DNA of 64,000 nt from positions 1 to 64,000 of the forward strand of contig NZ_BMWA01000025.1 of assembly GCF_014650995.1 (NCBI RefSeq), given 5' to 3'. Source of the stretch: Streptomyces viridiviolaceus. GTDB lineage: Bacteria > Actinomycetota > Actinomycetes > Streptomycetales > Streptomycetaceae. Below, in pieces: positions 8,305 to 17,330 of the stretch; the first letter of the stretch is position 1; each line of letters starts with the position of its first letter. The notes beneath the pieces were generated by a model. The model worked only from the letters and a program-made list of their open reading frames with translations. It searched no databases and was not told the origin of the DNA. Both the position numbers and the translations under genes were made by a program.

Positions 8305-9804
8305 GTGACGCCTGAACGCCACGCCCCGACCGGAACGGGCGACCCCCTGCTCGAGCCACCGCCCGGCTGCCCCGCGCACGGCCTCGGACCGGGTGGACTG
8401 CACCGGCTGTACGAGGCGGACGACCTGGACGAGCTGTACGAGCAGCTGCGGGAGCGGCACGGGCCCGTGGCGCCCGCCCTCCTCCACGACGACGTACCGA
8501 TCTGGGTGGTCCTCGGGCACGCCGAGAACCTGCACCTGGTGAGCACCCCCGCCCAGTTCTGCCGCGACAGCCGTATCTGGACCCCGCTCAACGAGGGCAT
8601 GGTCAAGCCCGACCATCCGCTCATGCCGCACATCGCCTGGCAGCCCATCTGCTCCCACGCCGAGGGCGACGAGCACAAGCGGCTGCGCGGCGCGGTCACC
8701 GGCGCCATGTCCACCATCAACTTCCGGGAGCTGCGCCGCCACATCAAGCGGTACACCCAGCGTCTGGTCAACCGGTTCTGCGAGGAGGGCCGCGCCGACC
8801 TCGTCGGCCAGTTCGCCGAGCACCTGCCGATGGGCGTGATGTGCCATCTCCTCGGCATGCCGGAGGAGTTCAACGACCGGATGGTGGAGGCCGCCCGCGA
8901 CACGCTCAAGGGAACCGAGACGGCCATCGCCAGCCACGCCTACGTGATGGACGCGCTGGCACGGCTCACCGCCCGACGGCGTGCCCAGCCCCAGGACGAC
9001 ATCGCCGGCCACCTCGTCAACCACCCGGCCGGACTCACCGACGACGAGGTCAGGGAGCACCTGCGCGTGGTCCTCCTGGCCGGCTACGAGGCGACCGTCA
9101 ACCTCATCAGCAACGTGCTGCGCGTGGTGCTCACCGACCCGGGATTCCGCGCCCAGCTCAGCGGCGGCCAGATGACCGTGCCCGAGGCGGTCGAGCAGTC
9201 CCTGTGGGACGAGCCGCCGTTCAGCACGGTCTTCGCCTACTTCGCCAAGCAGGAGACGGAGCTGGGCGGCCAGCGCATCCGCAAGGGCGACGGGCTGCTG
9301 TTCGGCATCGCGCCGGGCAACGTCGACCCGCGCATCCGGCCCGACCTCGCCGCCGGCATGCAGGGCAACCGCTCCCACCTCGCCTTCGGCGGCGGACCGC
9401 ACGAGTGCCCCGGTCAGGACATCGGGCGTGCCATCGCCGACGCCGGCATCGACGCGCTGCTGATGCGGCTGCCGGACGTACAGCTCGCCTGCGCGGAGGA
9501 CGAGCTGAGCTGGCGGTCGTCGATCGCCTCGCGGCACCTGGTGGAGCTGCCGGTACGGTTCGAACCCAAGCCGCAGCAGGAGGTGACGCAGGAGCCGAGC
9601 CACGCCCCGGCCCCGCCGCAGCCCGCGGCCGCCTGGCACGTCGGCACCCGGGAACAGCCGCAGCCGCAGTCACCGCCGGCCCAGAGCCGGCCGCAGCCCG
9701 TGCCGCCCGTGGCGGCGGCCGCGACGCAGCCCCAGCCGGTGCCGGAACCACCCCGACCGCTGGGTGCCTGGCAGCGCTTCCTGCGCTGGTGGCGCGGTTA
9801 CTGA
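8305..9804 (+). CDS. cvnE9: CYP157-type cytochrome P450 without the ExxR motif (CvnE)
   Basis: A 499-residue soluble P450 closing the conservon. The I-helix segment LLAGYEATVN (about 258) and the heme-ligand loop FGGGPHECPGQ with Cys368 are clear. At the K helix, where almost all P450s have ExxR, the sequence is EQSLW (297-301), with Leu300 in the Arg position. This is the known hallmark of the CYP157 family found in conservons. A Pro/Gln-rich tail (about 425-490) follows the catalytic domain. GTG 8305 is chosen because GGAG at 8294-8297 gives a 7-base spacing. The substrate is unknown. Its stop overlaps the convergent pseudouridine synthase by 7 bases. Confidence 0.9.
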   Translation: MTPERHAPTGTGDPLLEPPPGCPAHGLGPGGLHRLYEADDLDELYEQLRERHGPVAPALLHDDVPIWVVLGHAENLHLVSTPAQFCRDSRIWTPLNEGMVKPDHPLMPHIAWQPICSHAEGDEHKRLRGAVTGAMSTINFRELRRHIKRYTQRLVNRFCEEGRADLVGQFAEHLPMGVMCHLLGMPEEFNDRMVEAARDTLKGTETAIASHAYVMDALARLTARRRAQPQDDIAGHLVNHPAGLTDDEVREHLRVVLLAGYEATVNLISNVLRVVLTDPGFRAQLSGGQMTVPEAVEQSLWDEPPFSTVFAYFAKQETELGGQRIRKGDGLLFGIAPGNVDPRIRPDLAAGMQGNRSHLAFGGGPHECPGQDIGRAIADAGIDALLMRLPDVQLACAEDELSWRSSIASRHLVELPVRFEPKPQQEVTQEPSHAPAPPQPAAAWHVGTREQPQPQSPPAQSRPQPVPPVAAAATQPQPVPEPPRPLGAWQRFLRWWRGY

Positions 9805-10769
9805 CGGCCGGCCGGGGCGGCGGCGCCGGCCCAGTCGTCGTACGACGTCCAGGCCCGCAGGGTACGCCCGCTGCGGAAGCGGTGCTCCCGCCCCGTGACC
9901 GGATCGGTGAACTCCAGTCCCCGCGCCAGCAGTTGCAGCGGGCGCCGGAAGTCACCGGCCGGCACGGGTGCGGTCACCACCGGGTAGAGCGGGTCGCCGA
10001 GGATCGGCACGCCGAGGGCGTTCATGTGCACGCGCAGCTGGTGGGTCTGGCCCGTGCGGGGCACCAGCCGGTACCGGGCCGGCCCGTCGCCGCGGTGGGC
10101 GATCAGCTCGATGTCACTGACCGCATTCGGCTCGCCCTCGACCTCGCGGGCGGTCAGCACCCCGCGTTCCTTCACGATCCGGCTGCGCACCGTGCGCGGC
10201 AGGCCGAGCGCGGGTGCGTAGGGGGCGACGGCCTCGTACTCCTTGCGCACCCGCCGGTCGCGGAACAGCGTCTGGTAGGCGCCGCGCTCCTGCGGGCGGA
10301 CCGTGAACAGCACCAGCCCGGCGGTGAGCCGGTCGAGGCGGTGCGCGGCGGTGAGCGTCGGCAGGTCCAGCTCGCGGCGCAGTCGTGCGAGCGCGGTCTC
10401 GGCGACGTGGCCGCCGCGCGGGGTGGTGGCCAGGAAGTGCGGCTTGTCGGCGACGACGATGTGCTCGTCGCGGTGCACGACCTCCAGCGTGAAGGGCACC
10501 GGCACCTCGGCGGGCAGCTGCCGGTGGAACCACACGTACATCCCGGGCACGTACGGGGCGTCCGCGGCGACCGCCCGGCCGTCCGCCCCGACGATCAGTC
10601 CGGTGTCGAACATGCCGTCGATCACCCCGGGCCCCGCACCGGACAGCCGCTCCACCAGGTGTTCGCGCACGGTCGGCCAGGCCCCGGCGGCGGGCAGCCG
10701 CACGCGCACCGGATCCACTCCGTGGCGCTGCCGGAGGGGCGAGGGCGGGGGAGGGGTACGGCGTCTCAT
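9798..10769 (-). CDS. RluA-family RNA pseudouridine synthase
   Basis: A 323-residue RluA-type pseudouridine synthase, isomerising uridines in rRNA or tRNA. The catalytic motif HRLDRLTAG places the active-site Asp at about residue 146, and VPRTGQTHQLRVHMNALGVP near the C-terminus is the conserved RTGRxHQ-like loop. The N-terminal region is short for a full S4 domain. ATG 10769 (MRRRTPP) is preferred over the in-frame ATG 11 codons upstream. The exact target nucleotide cannot be deduced. The gene is convergent with the P450 and overlaps it. Confidence 0.88.
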   Translation of the reverse strand: MRRRTPPPPSPLRQRHGVDPVRVRLPAAGAWPTVREHLVERLSGAGPGVIDGMFDTGLIVGADGRAVAADAPYVPGMYVWFHRQLPAEVPVPFTLEVVHRDEHIVVADKPHFLATTPRGGHVAETALARLRRELDLPTLTAAHRLDRLTAGLVLFTVRPQERGAYQTLFRDRRVRKEYEAVAPYAPALGLPRTVRSRIVKERGVLTAREVEGEPNAVSDIELIAHRGDGPARYRLVPRTGQTHQLRVHMNALGVPILGDPLYPVVTAPVPAGDFRRPLQLLARGLEFTDPVTGREHRFRSGRTLRAWTSYDDWAGAAAPAGRQ

Positions 10770-10840
10770 CGTGTGCCAGCGTACGAGGCGGAAGCGCGGC
10801 ACCGGAAAACCGCTGGGCTCGTCACCGGCCTGTTGGCAGG

Positions 10841-11431
10841 ATGCGGATCATGCCCTATCTCACCAGCGCGGTTCTTCCCGCGGGAGCCCTCTCCGGGTCC
10901 CGGCAGCCCACCCTTCCCACCGGTGACGGCCTGGTCCTGCGCCCGTGGCGGGCCGAGGACGCGCCTGCCGTCCACGCGGCCTTCCAGGACCCGTTGATGC
11001 ACCGGTGGCACATCCGCGCCGCCGAATCCGTCGACGAGGTCCGCGGCTGGATCGCGGCATGGCAGCGGGCCTGGGCCGAGGAGAAGGACGTCCAGTGGGC
11101 GGTGGCCGACGCGGCCGACGACCGGTTGCTCGGCCGGGTCGCCCTGCGCAACGTCCTGCTCGGCGACGGCGTGGCCGAGGTCGCGTACTGGACCGTGGCG
11201 GCGGCCCGTGGGCAGGGCGTCGCAGCACGTGCCACGGCTGCGCTGGCCCGCTGGGCCCTCGACGAGACCGGCTTCCACCGTCTGGAACTCAGCCACTCGG
11301 TGGCCAACGAGGCGTCGTGCCGGGTCGCGGAGAAGACCGGCTTCGCCCTGGAGGGCACCAAGCGCAGTGCCCTGTTGCACTCCGACGGCTGGCACGACAT
11401 GCACCTGCACGCGCGCGTGCGCGGCGACTGA
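10841..11431 (+). CDS. GNAT acetyltransferase (RimJ/RimL-like)
   Basis: A 196-residue GNAT-fold N-acetyltransferase. The order of strands is typical, with WTVAAARGQGVAARA (about 125-139) as the acetyl-CoA-binding R-x-x-G-x-G/A loop and NEASCRVAEKTGFALEGTK as the usual C-terminal helix-strand motif of RimJ/RimL-type enzymes. The acceptor may be a protein N-terminus or a small amine, and the sequence does not tell. A second ATG at 10850 (MPYLTS) is an equally good start. It is divergent from the pseudouridine synthase. Confidence 0.8.
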   Translation: MRIMPYLTSAVLPAGALSGSRQPTLPTGDGLVLRPWRAEDAPAVHAAFQDPLMHRWHIRAAESVDEVRGWIAAWQRAWAEEKDVQWAVADAADDRLLGRVALRNVLLGDGVAEVAYWTVAAARGQGVAARATAALARWALDETGFHRLELSHSVANEASCRVAEKTGFALEGTKRSALLHSDGWHDMHLHARVRGD

Positions 11432-11449
11432 GGTGAGGCGTCCGTCGTC

Positions 11450-12292
11450 CTACGCGGCGGACGCGCCCTCCTGCTCCGCCTCGATGCGCGCGTTCCACTC
11501 CCGCTTCGACGCCTGCCAGCCGTCCTCGTTGTGGCCGAGCCGCCAGTAACCGGAGATGGACAGGTCCTCGCGGGGGATCTGGCGCTCCACTCGCAGCAGC
11601 TTGCGCAGCTCCTTGACGCAGCCCGCCTCGCCGTGGACGAACGCGTGCACCCGTCCCTCGGGGAAGTCCAGGGCGCGCACGGCCTCGACCAGGGCCTGAC
11701 CGGTGGGCCGGCCGGCCCGGTGCAGCCAGACGACCTCCACGTCGGAGTCGATCTTCTGCTCCTCCTGGGGCCCGTCGATCTCCACGAAGGCGAAGGCGCG
11801 GGCGCCGTCGGGCAGCGCCTCCAGGGAACGGGCGATCGCGGGCAGGGCGCTCTCGTCACCGGCGAGCAGGTGCCAGTCGGCGGCGGGATCGGGGGCGTAG
11901 GCGCCGCCGGGGCCCATGAACCGCACCGTCTCGCCCGGCCGCACGCGCTTCGCCCAGGGCCCGGCGAGTCCCTCGTCCCCGTGGATCACGAAGTCCAGGG
12001 TCAGCTCCAGGTGTTCGGCGTCCCACTGGCGCACGGTGTACGTCCGGGTCACCGGCCACTGCTCGCGCGGGAACTCCTCGCGGATGCGCTCCATGTCGAA
12101 GGGCTCCGGGTAGGTCACGCCCGCGGCCGGGAACAGCAGCTTCACATAGTGGTCGGTGCAGGTGTCCGCCGGGAATCCGGCGAGCTCCTCGCCGCCGAGC
12201 ACCACGCGCTGCATGTGGGGGGTCAGCCGCTCGGTGCGGACGACCCGTGCGGTGTGGGGCTTGCGCGGCCTGCGGCCCGGACGGTCTGCCAT
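11450..12292 (-). CDS. siderophore-interacting protein (ferric-siderophore reductase, SIP family)
   Basis: A 280-residue SIP-family flavoprotein that would release iron from imported ferric siderophores using NAD(P)H. The FAD-binding motif RTYTVR (83-88) and the following FVIHGDEGLAGPWA segment and GPGG loop are characteristic, and the C-terminal half holds the SIP Rossmann domain. The gene is transcribed away from a putative iron box 18 bases upstream of its start, so expression is probably repressed by iron through the DtxR-type regulator DmdR1 (inference). No siderophore biosynthesis genes are adjacent. Confidence 0.88.
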   Translation of the reverse strand: MADRPGRRPRKPHTARVVRTERLTPHMQRVVLGGEELAGFPADTCTDHYVKLLFPAAGVTYPEPFDMERIREEFPREQWPVTRTYTVRQWDAEHLELTLDFVIHGDEGLAGPWAKRVRPGETVRFMGPGGAYAPDPAADWHLLAGDESALPAIARSLEALPDGARAFAFVEIDGPQEEQKIDSDVEVVWLHRAGRPTGQALVEAVRALDFPEGRVHAFVHGEAGCVKELRKLLRVERQIPREDLSISGYWRLGHNEDGWQASKREWNARIEAEQEGASAA

Positions 12293-12309
12293 GACGGCCT
12301 CCCTGTTCC

Positions 12310-12328
12310 CTGAGTTAGGTTTACCTAA
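12310..12328 (-). promoter_or_regulatory. iron box (DmdR1/IdeR-type operator)
   Basis: The 19-mer CTGAGTTAGGTTTACCTAA matches the streptomycete iron-box consensus TTAGGTTAGGCTCACCTAA at 14 of 19 positions, including 12 of the last 14. It ends 18 bases upstream of the siderophore-interacting protein start, where a bound repressor would block transcription. Confidence 0.7.
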
Positions 12329-12412
12329 GTTAGCACCTTCCCCCCACCTGACACCTCATGGACGAGAGCTGGTGAACGCCCCGCGCAGAGTACGGCTTCC
12401 CCTCGGCGGGGT

Positions 12413-12440
12413 GGTGATTCACCGCGCAAGCATTGCTTGC
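12413..12440. promoter_or_regulatory. two adjacent dyads between exonuclease and SIP genes
   Basis: GGTGA-T-TCACC (12413-12423) and GCAAGC-ATT-GCTTGC (12426-12440) are perfect inverted repeats two bases apart, starting 15 bases beyond the exonuclease stop codon. They may form a compact terminator for that gene or an operator. There is no T run. Confidence 0.4.
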
Positions 12441-12454
12441 CCGGGCCGCACCGC

Positions 12455-13387
12455 TCAGGAGGTGAGTGTCGTCAGCAGCCGTTCCAGGGAACCGCCGAGG
12501 CCCCAGCGGGCCGTCAGCTCCGCCAGCGCCGCGGGATCGCGCGGCGTGCGCGGCAGCGCGGTGCCGACCTCGGGCAGCGGTACGTCGTCGGCGACCCGGA
12601 CGACCTTCGGTGCGACCGCGAGGTACGGCCGCGCCTCGGTCAGCCGCTTGCGCTGCGAGGGCGTCAGCTTCGCCCCGGGGTCGTCCACCGCGGCCATGAT
12701 CCCGGCCAGGTCACCGAACTCCGCGAGCAGCTTGGCGGCCGTCTTCTCGCCGATGCCGGCCACGCCCGGCAGGCCGTCGCTCGGATCGCCGCGCAGGACT
12801 GCCAGGTCGGCGTATCCGCGGCCGTCGACGCCGTACTTCTCGCGCAGTACGGCCTCGTCGGTGAGCTGGAGGCTGCCGACACCCTTGATCGGGTAGAGCA
12901 CGCGTACGCCGCGGGCGTCGTCGACGAGCTGGTACAGGTCCCGGTCGCCGGTGACGATGTCGACCGGGCCGGCGGCCCGCGCGGTGTAGGTGCCGATGAC
13001 GTCGTCCGCCTCGTACGCCGCCACGCCCACGCGGGCGATGCCGAGCGCGTCGAGGACGGCCTCGATGACGGGCACCTGCGGCGAGAGCGTGTCGGGCACC
13101 TCCTCCACGTCCGGCGCCGTCTTCTGTTCCTCGGCGACGCGGTGCGCCTTGTACGAGGGGATCAGCTCCACCCGCCAGTGCGGCCGCCAGTCGGCGTCCA
13201 TGCAGGCCACCAGGTGGTCGGGCCGGTGGTCCTTCACCAGGCGGTCGATGAAGTCGAGGAGTCCGCGCACGGCGTTCACCGGCGTGCCGTCGGGTGCCTT
13301 CACGGAGTCCGGGACGCCGAAGTAGGCGCGGAAGTAGAGGGAGGCGGTGTCGAGAAGCATCAGTCGTCCGGTCACGCCACGCATCAT
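12455..13387 (-). CDS. 5'-3' exonuclease (PolA-like FEN domain)
   Basis: A stand-alone 5' nuclease resembling the N-terminal domain of DNA polymerase I, about 310 residues. Visible family features are LLDTAS near the N-terminus, YKAHR, an acidic VTGDRDLYQLVDD metal-binding region, and the helix-3-turn-helix GLPGVAGIGEKTAAKLL (about 203-219). It would process flap or RNA-primed 5' ends during replication and repair. Starts at ATG 13387 and 13384 or GTG 13375 (VTGRLML) all fit, and the GTG may be the true one. It is divergent from the betaine transporter genes. Confidence 0.88.
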   Translation of the reverse strand: MMRGVTGRLMLLDTASLYFRAYFGVPDSVKAPDGTPVNAVRGLLDFIDRLVKDHRPDHLVACMDADWRPHWRVELIPSYKAHRVAEEQKTAPDVEEVPDTLSPQVPVIEAVLDALGIARVGVAAYEADDVIGTYTARAAGPVDIVTGDRDLYQLVDDARGVRVLYPIKGVGSLQLTDEAVLREKYGVDGRGYADLAVLRGDPSDGLPGVAGIGEKTAAKLLAEFGDLAGIMAAVDDPGAKLTPSQRKRLTEARPYLAVAPKVVRVADDVPLPEVGTALPRTPRDPAALAELTARWGLGGSLERLLTTLTS

Positions 13388-13540
13388 GCCGCAGCAACGG
13401 CGGGGCCTCGGTGCGGCACGGGGTGCGGGCGACGACCCGTGCGGAGGACACGTGTACGGGGCGTGAAGGAGATGTGAACCGGGTCACTCGTACGTTTGAC
13501 CTCGAGGCAAGGGGGCAGGCGCGCACCCGGGTCGAAGCTG

Positions 13541-13555
13541 GTTGATGCATTCAAC
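13541..13555. promoter_or_regulatory. inverted repeat upstream of the betaine ABC operon
   Basis: GTTGA-TGCAT-TCAAC has perfect 5-bp arms and lies 51 bases upstream of the ATPase GTG. It sits in an AT-richer stretch that probably contains the promoter, so it is a candidate operator, perhaps for osmotic control. The regulator is unknown. Confidence 0.3.
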
Positions 13556-13606
13556 TGTTAGCGAGGCTTCGCATCCCGGCCCCTGTCCCCGACGCAAGAG
13601 GTAAGC

Positions 13607-14695
13607 GTGTCAGCAAGGCTTGAAGCCGAGCACCTGTACAAGGTGTTCGGCAGACGACCCGACCAGGCAGTCGAACGACTGCGCCAGGGCGCCGACCGGG
13701 AGGAACTGCGTGCCGACGGCACCACGGCCGCCGTCATCGACGCCTCCTTCACCGTGGAGCCCGGCGAGATCTTCGTGGTCATGGGCCTGTCCGGGTCCGG
13801 CAAGTCCACGCTGCTGCGCATGCTCAACGGCCTGCTGGAGCCGACCGCCGGGCACGTCCGGTTCGGTGGCCAGGACCTGACCGAACTCAGCGACCGCGGG
13901 CTGCGCGAGGTCCGCTCCAAGAAGATCAGCATGGTCTTCCAGCACTTCGCGCTCTTCCCGCACCGCAGTGTCCGCGACAACGCCGCCTACGGCCTGGAAG
14001 TGCAGGGCGTGCCCCGCGCCGAGCGCGAACGCCGCGCCGACGAGGCGCTCGCCCTGTGCGGCCTGGCCGGCTGGGAGAAGTCGTGGCCGGACGAGCTGTC
14101 CGGCGGCATGCAGCAGCGCGTCGGCCTGGCCCGCGCGCTCGCCACCGACGCCGACCTGCTGCTGATGGACGAGTCCTTCAGCGCGCTCGACCCGCTGATC
14201 CGCCGCGACATGCAGGACCAGCTGCTCGAACTGCAGAAGACCCTGAAGAAGACGATCGTCTTCATCACCCACGACCTCAACGAGGCCATGCGACTGGGCG
14301 ACCGCATCGCCGTCATGCGCGACGGCCGGATCGTGCAGATCGGCACGGCGCAGGACATCCTCATCCGCCCCGCCAACGAGTACGTCGCCTCCTTCACCCA
14401 GGACGTCGACCGATCCCGCGTGCTCACCGCCGGCGCCGTCATGGACACGGAGCTGCGCGGCGACGAGGCCGACTGTGCCTGCGAGACCGCCACGCCCGAC
14501 ACGCCCTTCAGCGAGCTGTGCGCGATCAGCGCGCGCGTATCCCACCCCGTGGCGGTGCTCGACGCCGAGCGCGCCCTCGTCGGAGTCGTCCCCAGGCAGC
14601 GCCTCGTCGGCTTCCTGGGCGACGAGCAGGGCGAAGCCGGCTCCTGCGACAGCCCGCGGGGCAAGGGCGGCGAGAAGGTGATGGCCCGTGCCTAG
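13607..14695 (+). CDS. glycine betaine/proline ABC transporter ATP-binding protein (ProV/OpuAA type)
   Basis: A 362-residue ATPase energising osmoprotectant uptake. Walker A GLSGSGKST is at about 61-69, the signature LSGGMQQRVGLARA at about 165, and Walker B LLLMDES at about 184. The N-terminal extension with YKVFGRR and the C-terminal region (about 270-345, CBS-like, ending DAERALVGVVPRQRLVGFL) are typical of ProV/OpuAA proteins, where CBS domains sense ionic strength. The start is GTG with GAGG upstream. The last 8 bases overlap the permease gene, so the two are translationally coupled. Confidence 0.92.
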   Translation: MSARLEAEHLYKVFGRRPDQAVERLRQGADREELRADGTTAAVIDASFTVEPGEIFVVMGLSGSGKSTLLRMLNGLLEPTAGHVRFGGQDLTELSDRGLREVRSKKISMVFQHFALFPHRSVRDNAAYGLEVQGVPRAERERRADEALALCGLAGWEKSWPDELSGGMQQRVGLARALATDADLLLMDESFSALDPLIRRDMQDQLLELQKTLKKTIVFITHDLNEAMRLGDRIAVMRDGRIVQIGTAQDILIRPANEYVASFTQDVDRSRVLTAGAVMDTELRGDEADCACETATPDTPFSELCAISARVSHPVAVLDAERALVGVVPRQRLVGFLGDEQGEAGSCDSPRGKGGEKVMARA

Positions 14696-17306
14696 GATTC
14701 CGCTCGGCGACTGGGTCAACGACGGGGTCGACTGGCTGCTCGACCACGTGGCGTGGCTCTTCGACTTCTTCAAGGCCGTCTTCACCGGCACCTACGACGG
14801 CATCAACGCCGTCCTCCAGGCCCCCGAGCCGCTGCTGCTCGTCGGCATCTTCGCGGTGATCGCCTTCTGGCTGCGCGGCACGCTCGCGGGTGTCCTCACC
14901 TTCGTGGGATTCGCCTTCATCGACTCCCTCGAACTGTGGGAGAACGCGATGATCACGCTCTCCCTCGTGCTCGTCGCCACGATCATCGCGCTGGTCGTCT
15001 CGGTGCCGGTCGGCATCTGGGCGGCCCGCTCCGACCGGGTCAGCGGCATCGTCCGGCCGGTGCTGGACTTCATGCAGACGCTGCCCGCGATGATCTACCT
15101 CATCCCGGCGATCCTCTTCTTCGGCACCGGCGCCTCCGCGGGCATCGTCGCCACCCTGATCTTCGCGCTCGCCCCGGGCGTGCGCATGACCGAGCTGGGC
15201 ATCCGGCAGGTCGACAAGGAGCTGGTCGAGGCTGCCGAGGCGTTCGGCACCACGCCCCGCAACACCCTGCTGCGCGTCCAGCTCCCGCTGGCGCTGCCCA
15301 CGGTGATGGCCGGCGTCAACCAGGTCATCATGCTCGGCCTGTCCATGGCCGCGATCGCCGGCATGGTCGGCACCGGCGGCCTCGGCGGCGACGTCAACGA
15401 GGCCATCGGCCAGCTCAACGTGGGCCTGGGCTCCGAGGCCGGCGTGGCCATCGTGATCCTGGCGATCTACCTGGACCGGATGACCAGCGCGCTCGGCACC
15501 CAGGTCTCCCCGCTCGGCCGCCGTGCCGCCGCCAAGGCGCGCGCCGCCGCCGGGGGCCTGAAGATCTGGTCCTACCGGCCGCGTCCGCAGGTCGCCGTGG
15601 TCGGCGTGGTGATCCTCGCCCTCGTGGCCGGCGGCATGGGCATGTTCGGCGGCTCCGGCGACTCCGAGGCCGTCGCCGACGGCAAGAACGTCGGCCAGGG
15701 CAAGAAGGTCACCCTCGGCTACGTCCCCTGGGACGAGGGCGTCGCCTCCACCTTCCTGTGGAAGGAGATCCTCGAGCAGCGCGGCTACGAGGTCGAGGCC
15801 AAGCAGTTCGACGCGGGGCCGCTCTACACCTCGCTCGCGCAGGGCGACATCGACATCGTCACCAACTCCTGGCTGCCGACCACCCACGAGCAGTACTGGA
15901 AGAAGTACGGCAACCGGCTCGACGACCTCGGCTCCTGGTACGACAAGACCTCCCTGGAGCTGACCGTCCCCGCGTACATGAAGGACGTCAACTCCCTGGA
16001 GGACCTCAAGGGCAAGGCCGCGGCCTTCGGCGGGAAGATCACCGGCATCGAGTCCAGCGCCGGCGAGATGGCCCTGCTGAAGAGCAAGGTCCTCAAGGAG
16101 TACGGCCTCGACAAGGAGTACAAGGTCGTCGACAGCTCCACGCCGGCGATGCTGGCCGAGCTCAAGCGGGCCTACAGCAAGCAGGAGCCGATCGTCGTCA
16201 CGCTCTGGTCCCCGCACTGGGCGTACAACGACTACGACCTGAAGAAGCTGAAGGACCCCAAGGGTGCCTGGGGCGAGGGCGACGGCGTGCACACGCTGTC
16301 CCGCAAGGGCTTCGCCGGCGACGACCCCACGGTCGCCCGGTGGCTGAAGGACTTCGAGCTGGACGAGAAGCAGCTCACCAGCCTGGAGGCCGAGATCAAC
16401 AAGGCCGGCAAGGGCAAGCAGCAGGACGCCGTCCGTGCCTGGCTGGGGGACAACCCCGGCATCGTCGACAAGTTCGCCCCGGTCGAGGACGGCTCCGGCT
16501 CCGCCCCGGCCGAGGCGAAGCGCCCCCTGGACGTGGCCTGGTTCCCCTGGGACGAGGACGTGGCCGTCACGTACCTGTGGAAGAACGTCCTGGAGCGCCG
16601 CGGCTACAAGCTGAACCTCAAGCAGATGGACGTCGGCCCCGTCTACACCGGCCTGGCCTCCGGCGATCTCGACCTCAACTTCGACGCCTGGCTGCCCCAC
16701 GCCCAGAAGAACTACTGGGAGAAGAGCAAGGACGACCTCGTCGACCTGGGCACCTGGTACCAGCCGACCTCGCTGGAGATCGCCGTGCCCAGTTACGTCA
16801 AGCACGTCAAGTCCATGGAGGACCTCAAGGGCAAGGCCGACCTCTTCGACGGCAAGATCATCGGCATCGAGCCGGGCACCGGCCAGATGAACCTGCTCAA
16901 GACGAAGGTCCTGCCGGGCTACGGCCTGGACAAGGAGTACGAGGTCGTCGACGGCTCCACGCCGGCGATGCTGGCCGAGCTCAAGCGCTCCCTCGCCAAG
17001 AAGGAGCCCGTCGCGGTCACCCTGTGGTCACCGCACTGGGCGTACAGCGAGTACGAGCTGACCAAGCTGAAGGACGGCAAGAAGCTCTGGGGCGAGAACA
17101 ACACCATCCACACCATCGCCCACAAGAAGTTCCCCGAGCAGTACCCGCAGCTCACTGAGTGGATCAAGAACTTCCGCATGAGCGAGGACGAGCTCGGCAC
17201 CCTGGAGAGCGAGATCAAGGACCGCGGCCAGGGCCACGAGGAGGAAGCGGTGGCCGCCTGGCTGAAGGAGCACCCGGACATGGTCGAGCGGATGACACCG
17301 AGGTAA
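14688..17306 (+). CDS. glycine betaine ABC permease fused to two tandem substrate-binding domains
   Basis: An 872-residue fusion. Residues about 35-330 form the ProW/OpuAB permease with several membrane spans and the EAA-type loop (ELVEAAEAFGTTPRNTLLRV). Two OpuAC-type substrate-binding domains follow, starting near residue 336 (VTLGYVPWDEGVAST) and 611 (LDVAWFPWDEDVAVT). Each has the Trp/Tyr-rich ligand motifs such as LWSPHWAYNDY and LWSPHWAYSEY that form an aromatic cage for quaternary amines. The OpuABC-type fusion is known, but most carry one binding domain, so the tandem pair is notable. The GTG start overlaps the ATPase gene, and a long hairpin terminator follows. Confidence 0.9.
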   Translation: MPRIPLGDWVNDGVDWLLDHVAWLFDFFKAVFTGTYDGINAVLQAPEPLLLVGIFAVIAFWLRGTLAGVLTFVGFAFIDSLELWENAMITLSLVLVATIIALVVSVPVGIWAARSDRVSGIVRPVLDFMQTLPAMIYLIPAILFFGTGASAGIVATLIFALAPGVRMTELGIRQVDKELVEAAEAFGTTPRNTLLRVQLPLALPTVMAGVNQVIMLGLSMAAIAGMVGTGGLGGDVNEAIGQLNVGLGSEAGVAIVILAIYLDRMTSALGTQVSPLGRRAAAKARAAAGGLKIWSYRPRPQVAVVGVVILALVAGGMGMFGGSGDSEAVADGKNVGQGKKVTLGYVPWDEGVASTFLWKEILEQRGYEVEAKQFDAGPLYTSLAQGDIDIVTNSWLPTTHEQYWKKYGNRLDDLGSWYDKTSLELTVPAYMKDVNSLEDLKGKAAAFGGKITGIESSAGEMALLKSKVLKEYGLDKEYKVVDSSTPAMLAELKRAYSKQEPIVVTLWSPHWAYNDYDLKKLKDPKGAWGEGDGVHTLSRKGFAGDDPTVARWLKDFELDEKQLTSLEAEINKAGKGKQQDAVRAWLGDNPGIVDKFAPVEDGSGSAPAEAKRPLDVAWFPWDEDVAVTYLWKNVLERRGYKLNLKQMDVGPVYTGLASGDLDLNFDAWLPHAQKNYWEKSKDDLVDLGTWYQPTSLEIAVPSYVKHVKSMEDLKGKADLFDGKIIGIEPGTGQMNLLKTKVLPGYGLDKEYEVVDGSTPAMLAELKRSLAKKEPVAVTLWSPHWAYSEYELTKLKDGKKLWGENNTIHTIAHKKFPEQYPQLTEWIKNFRMSEDELGTLESEIKDRGQGHEEEAVAAWLKEHPDMVERMTPR

Positions 17307-17330
17307 TCCGCCACCGTCGTACGGACCGTC

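Noticed and set aside
14526..16805. 759-codon minus-strand open frame opposite the betaine permease fusion
   Set aside because: Shadow frame with Val/Gly/Asp-rich low complexity. The plus-strand protein has clear permease and binding domains.
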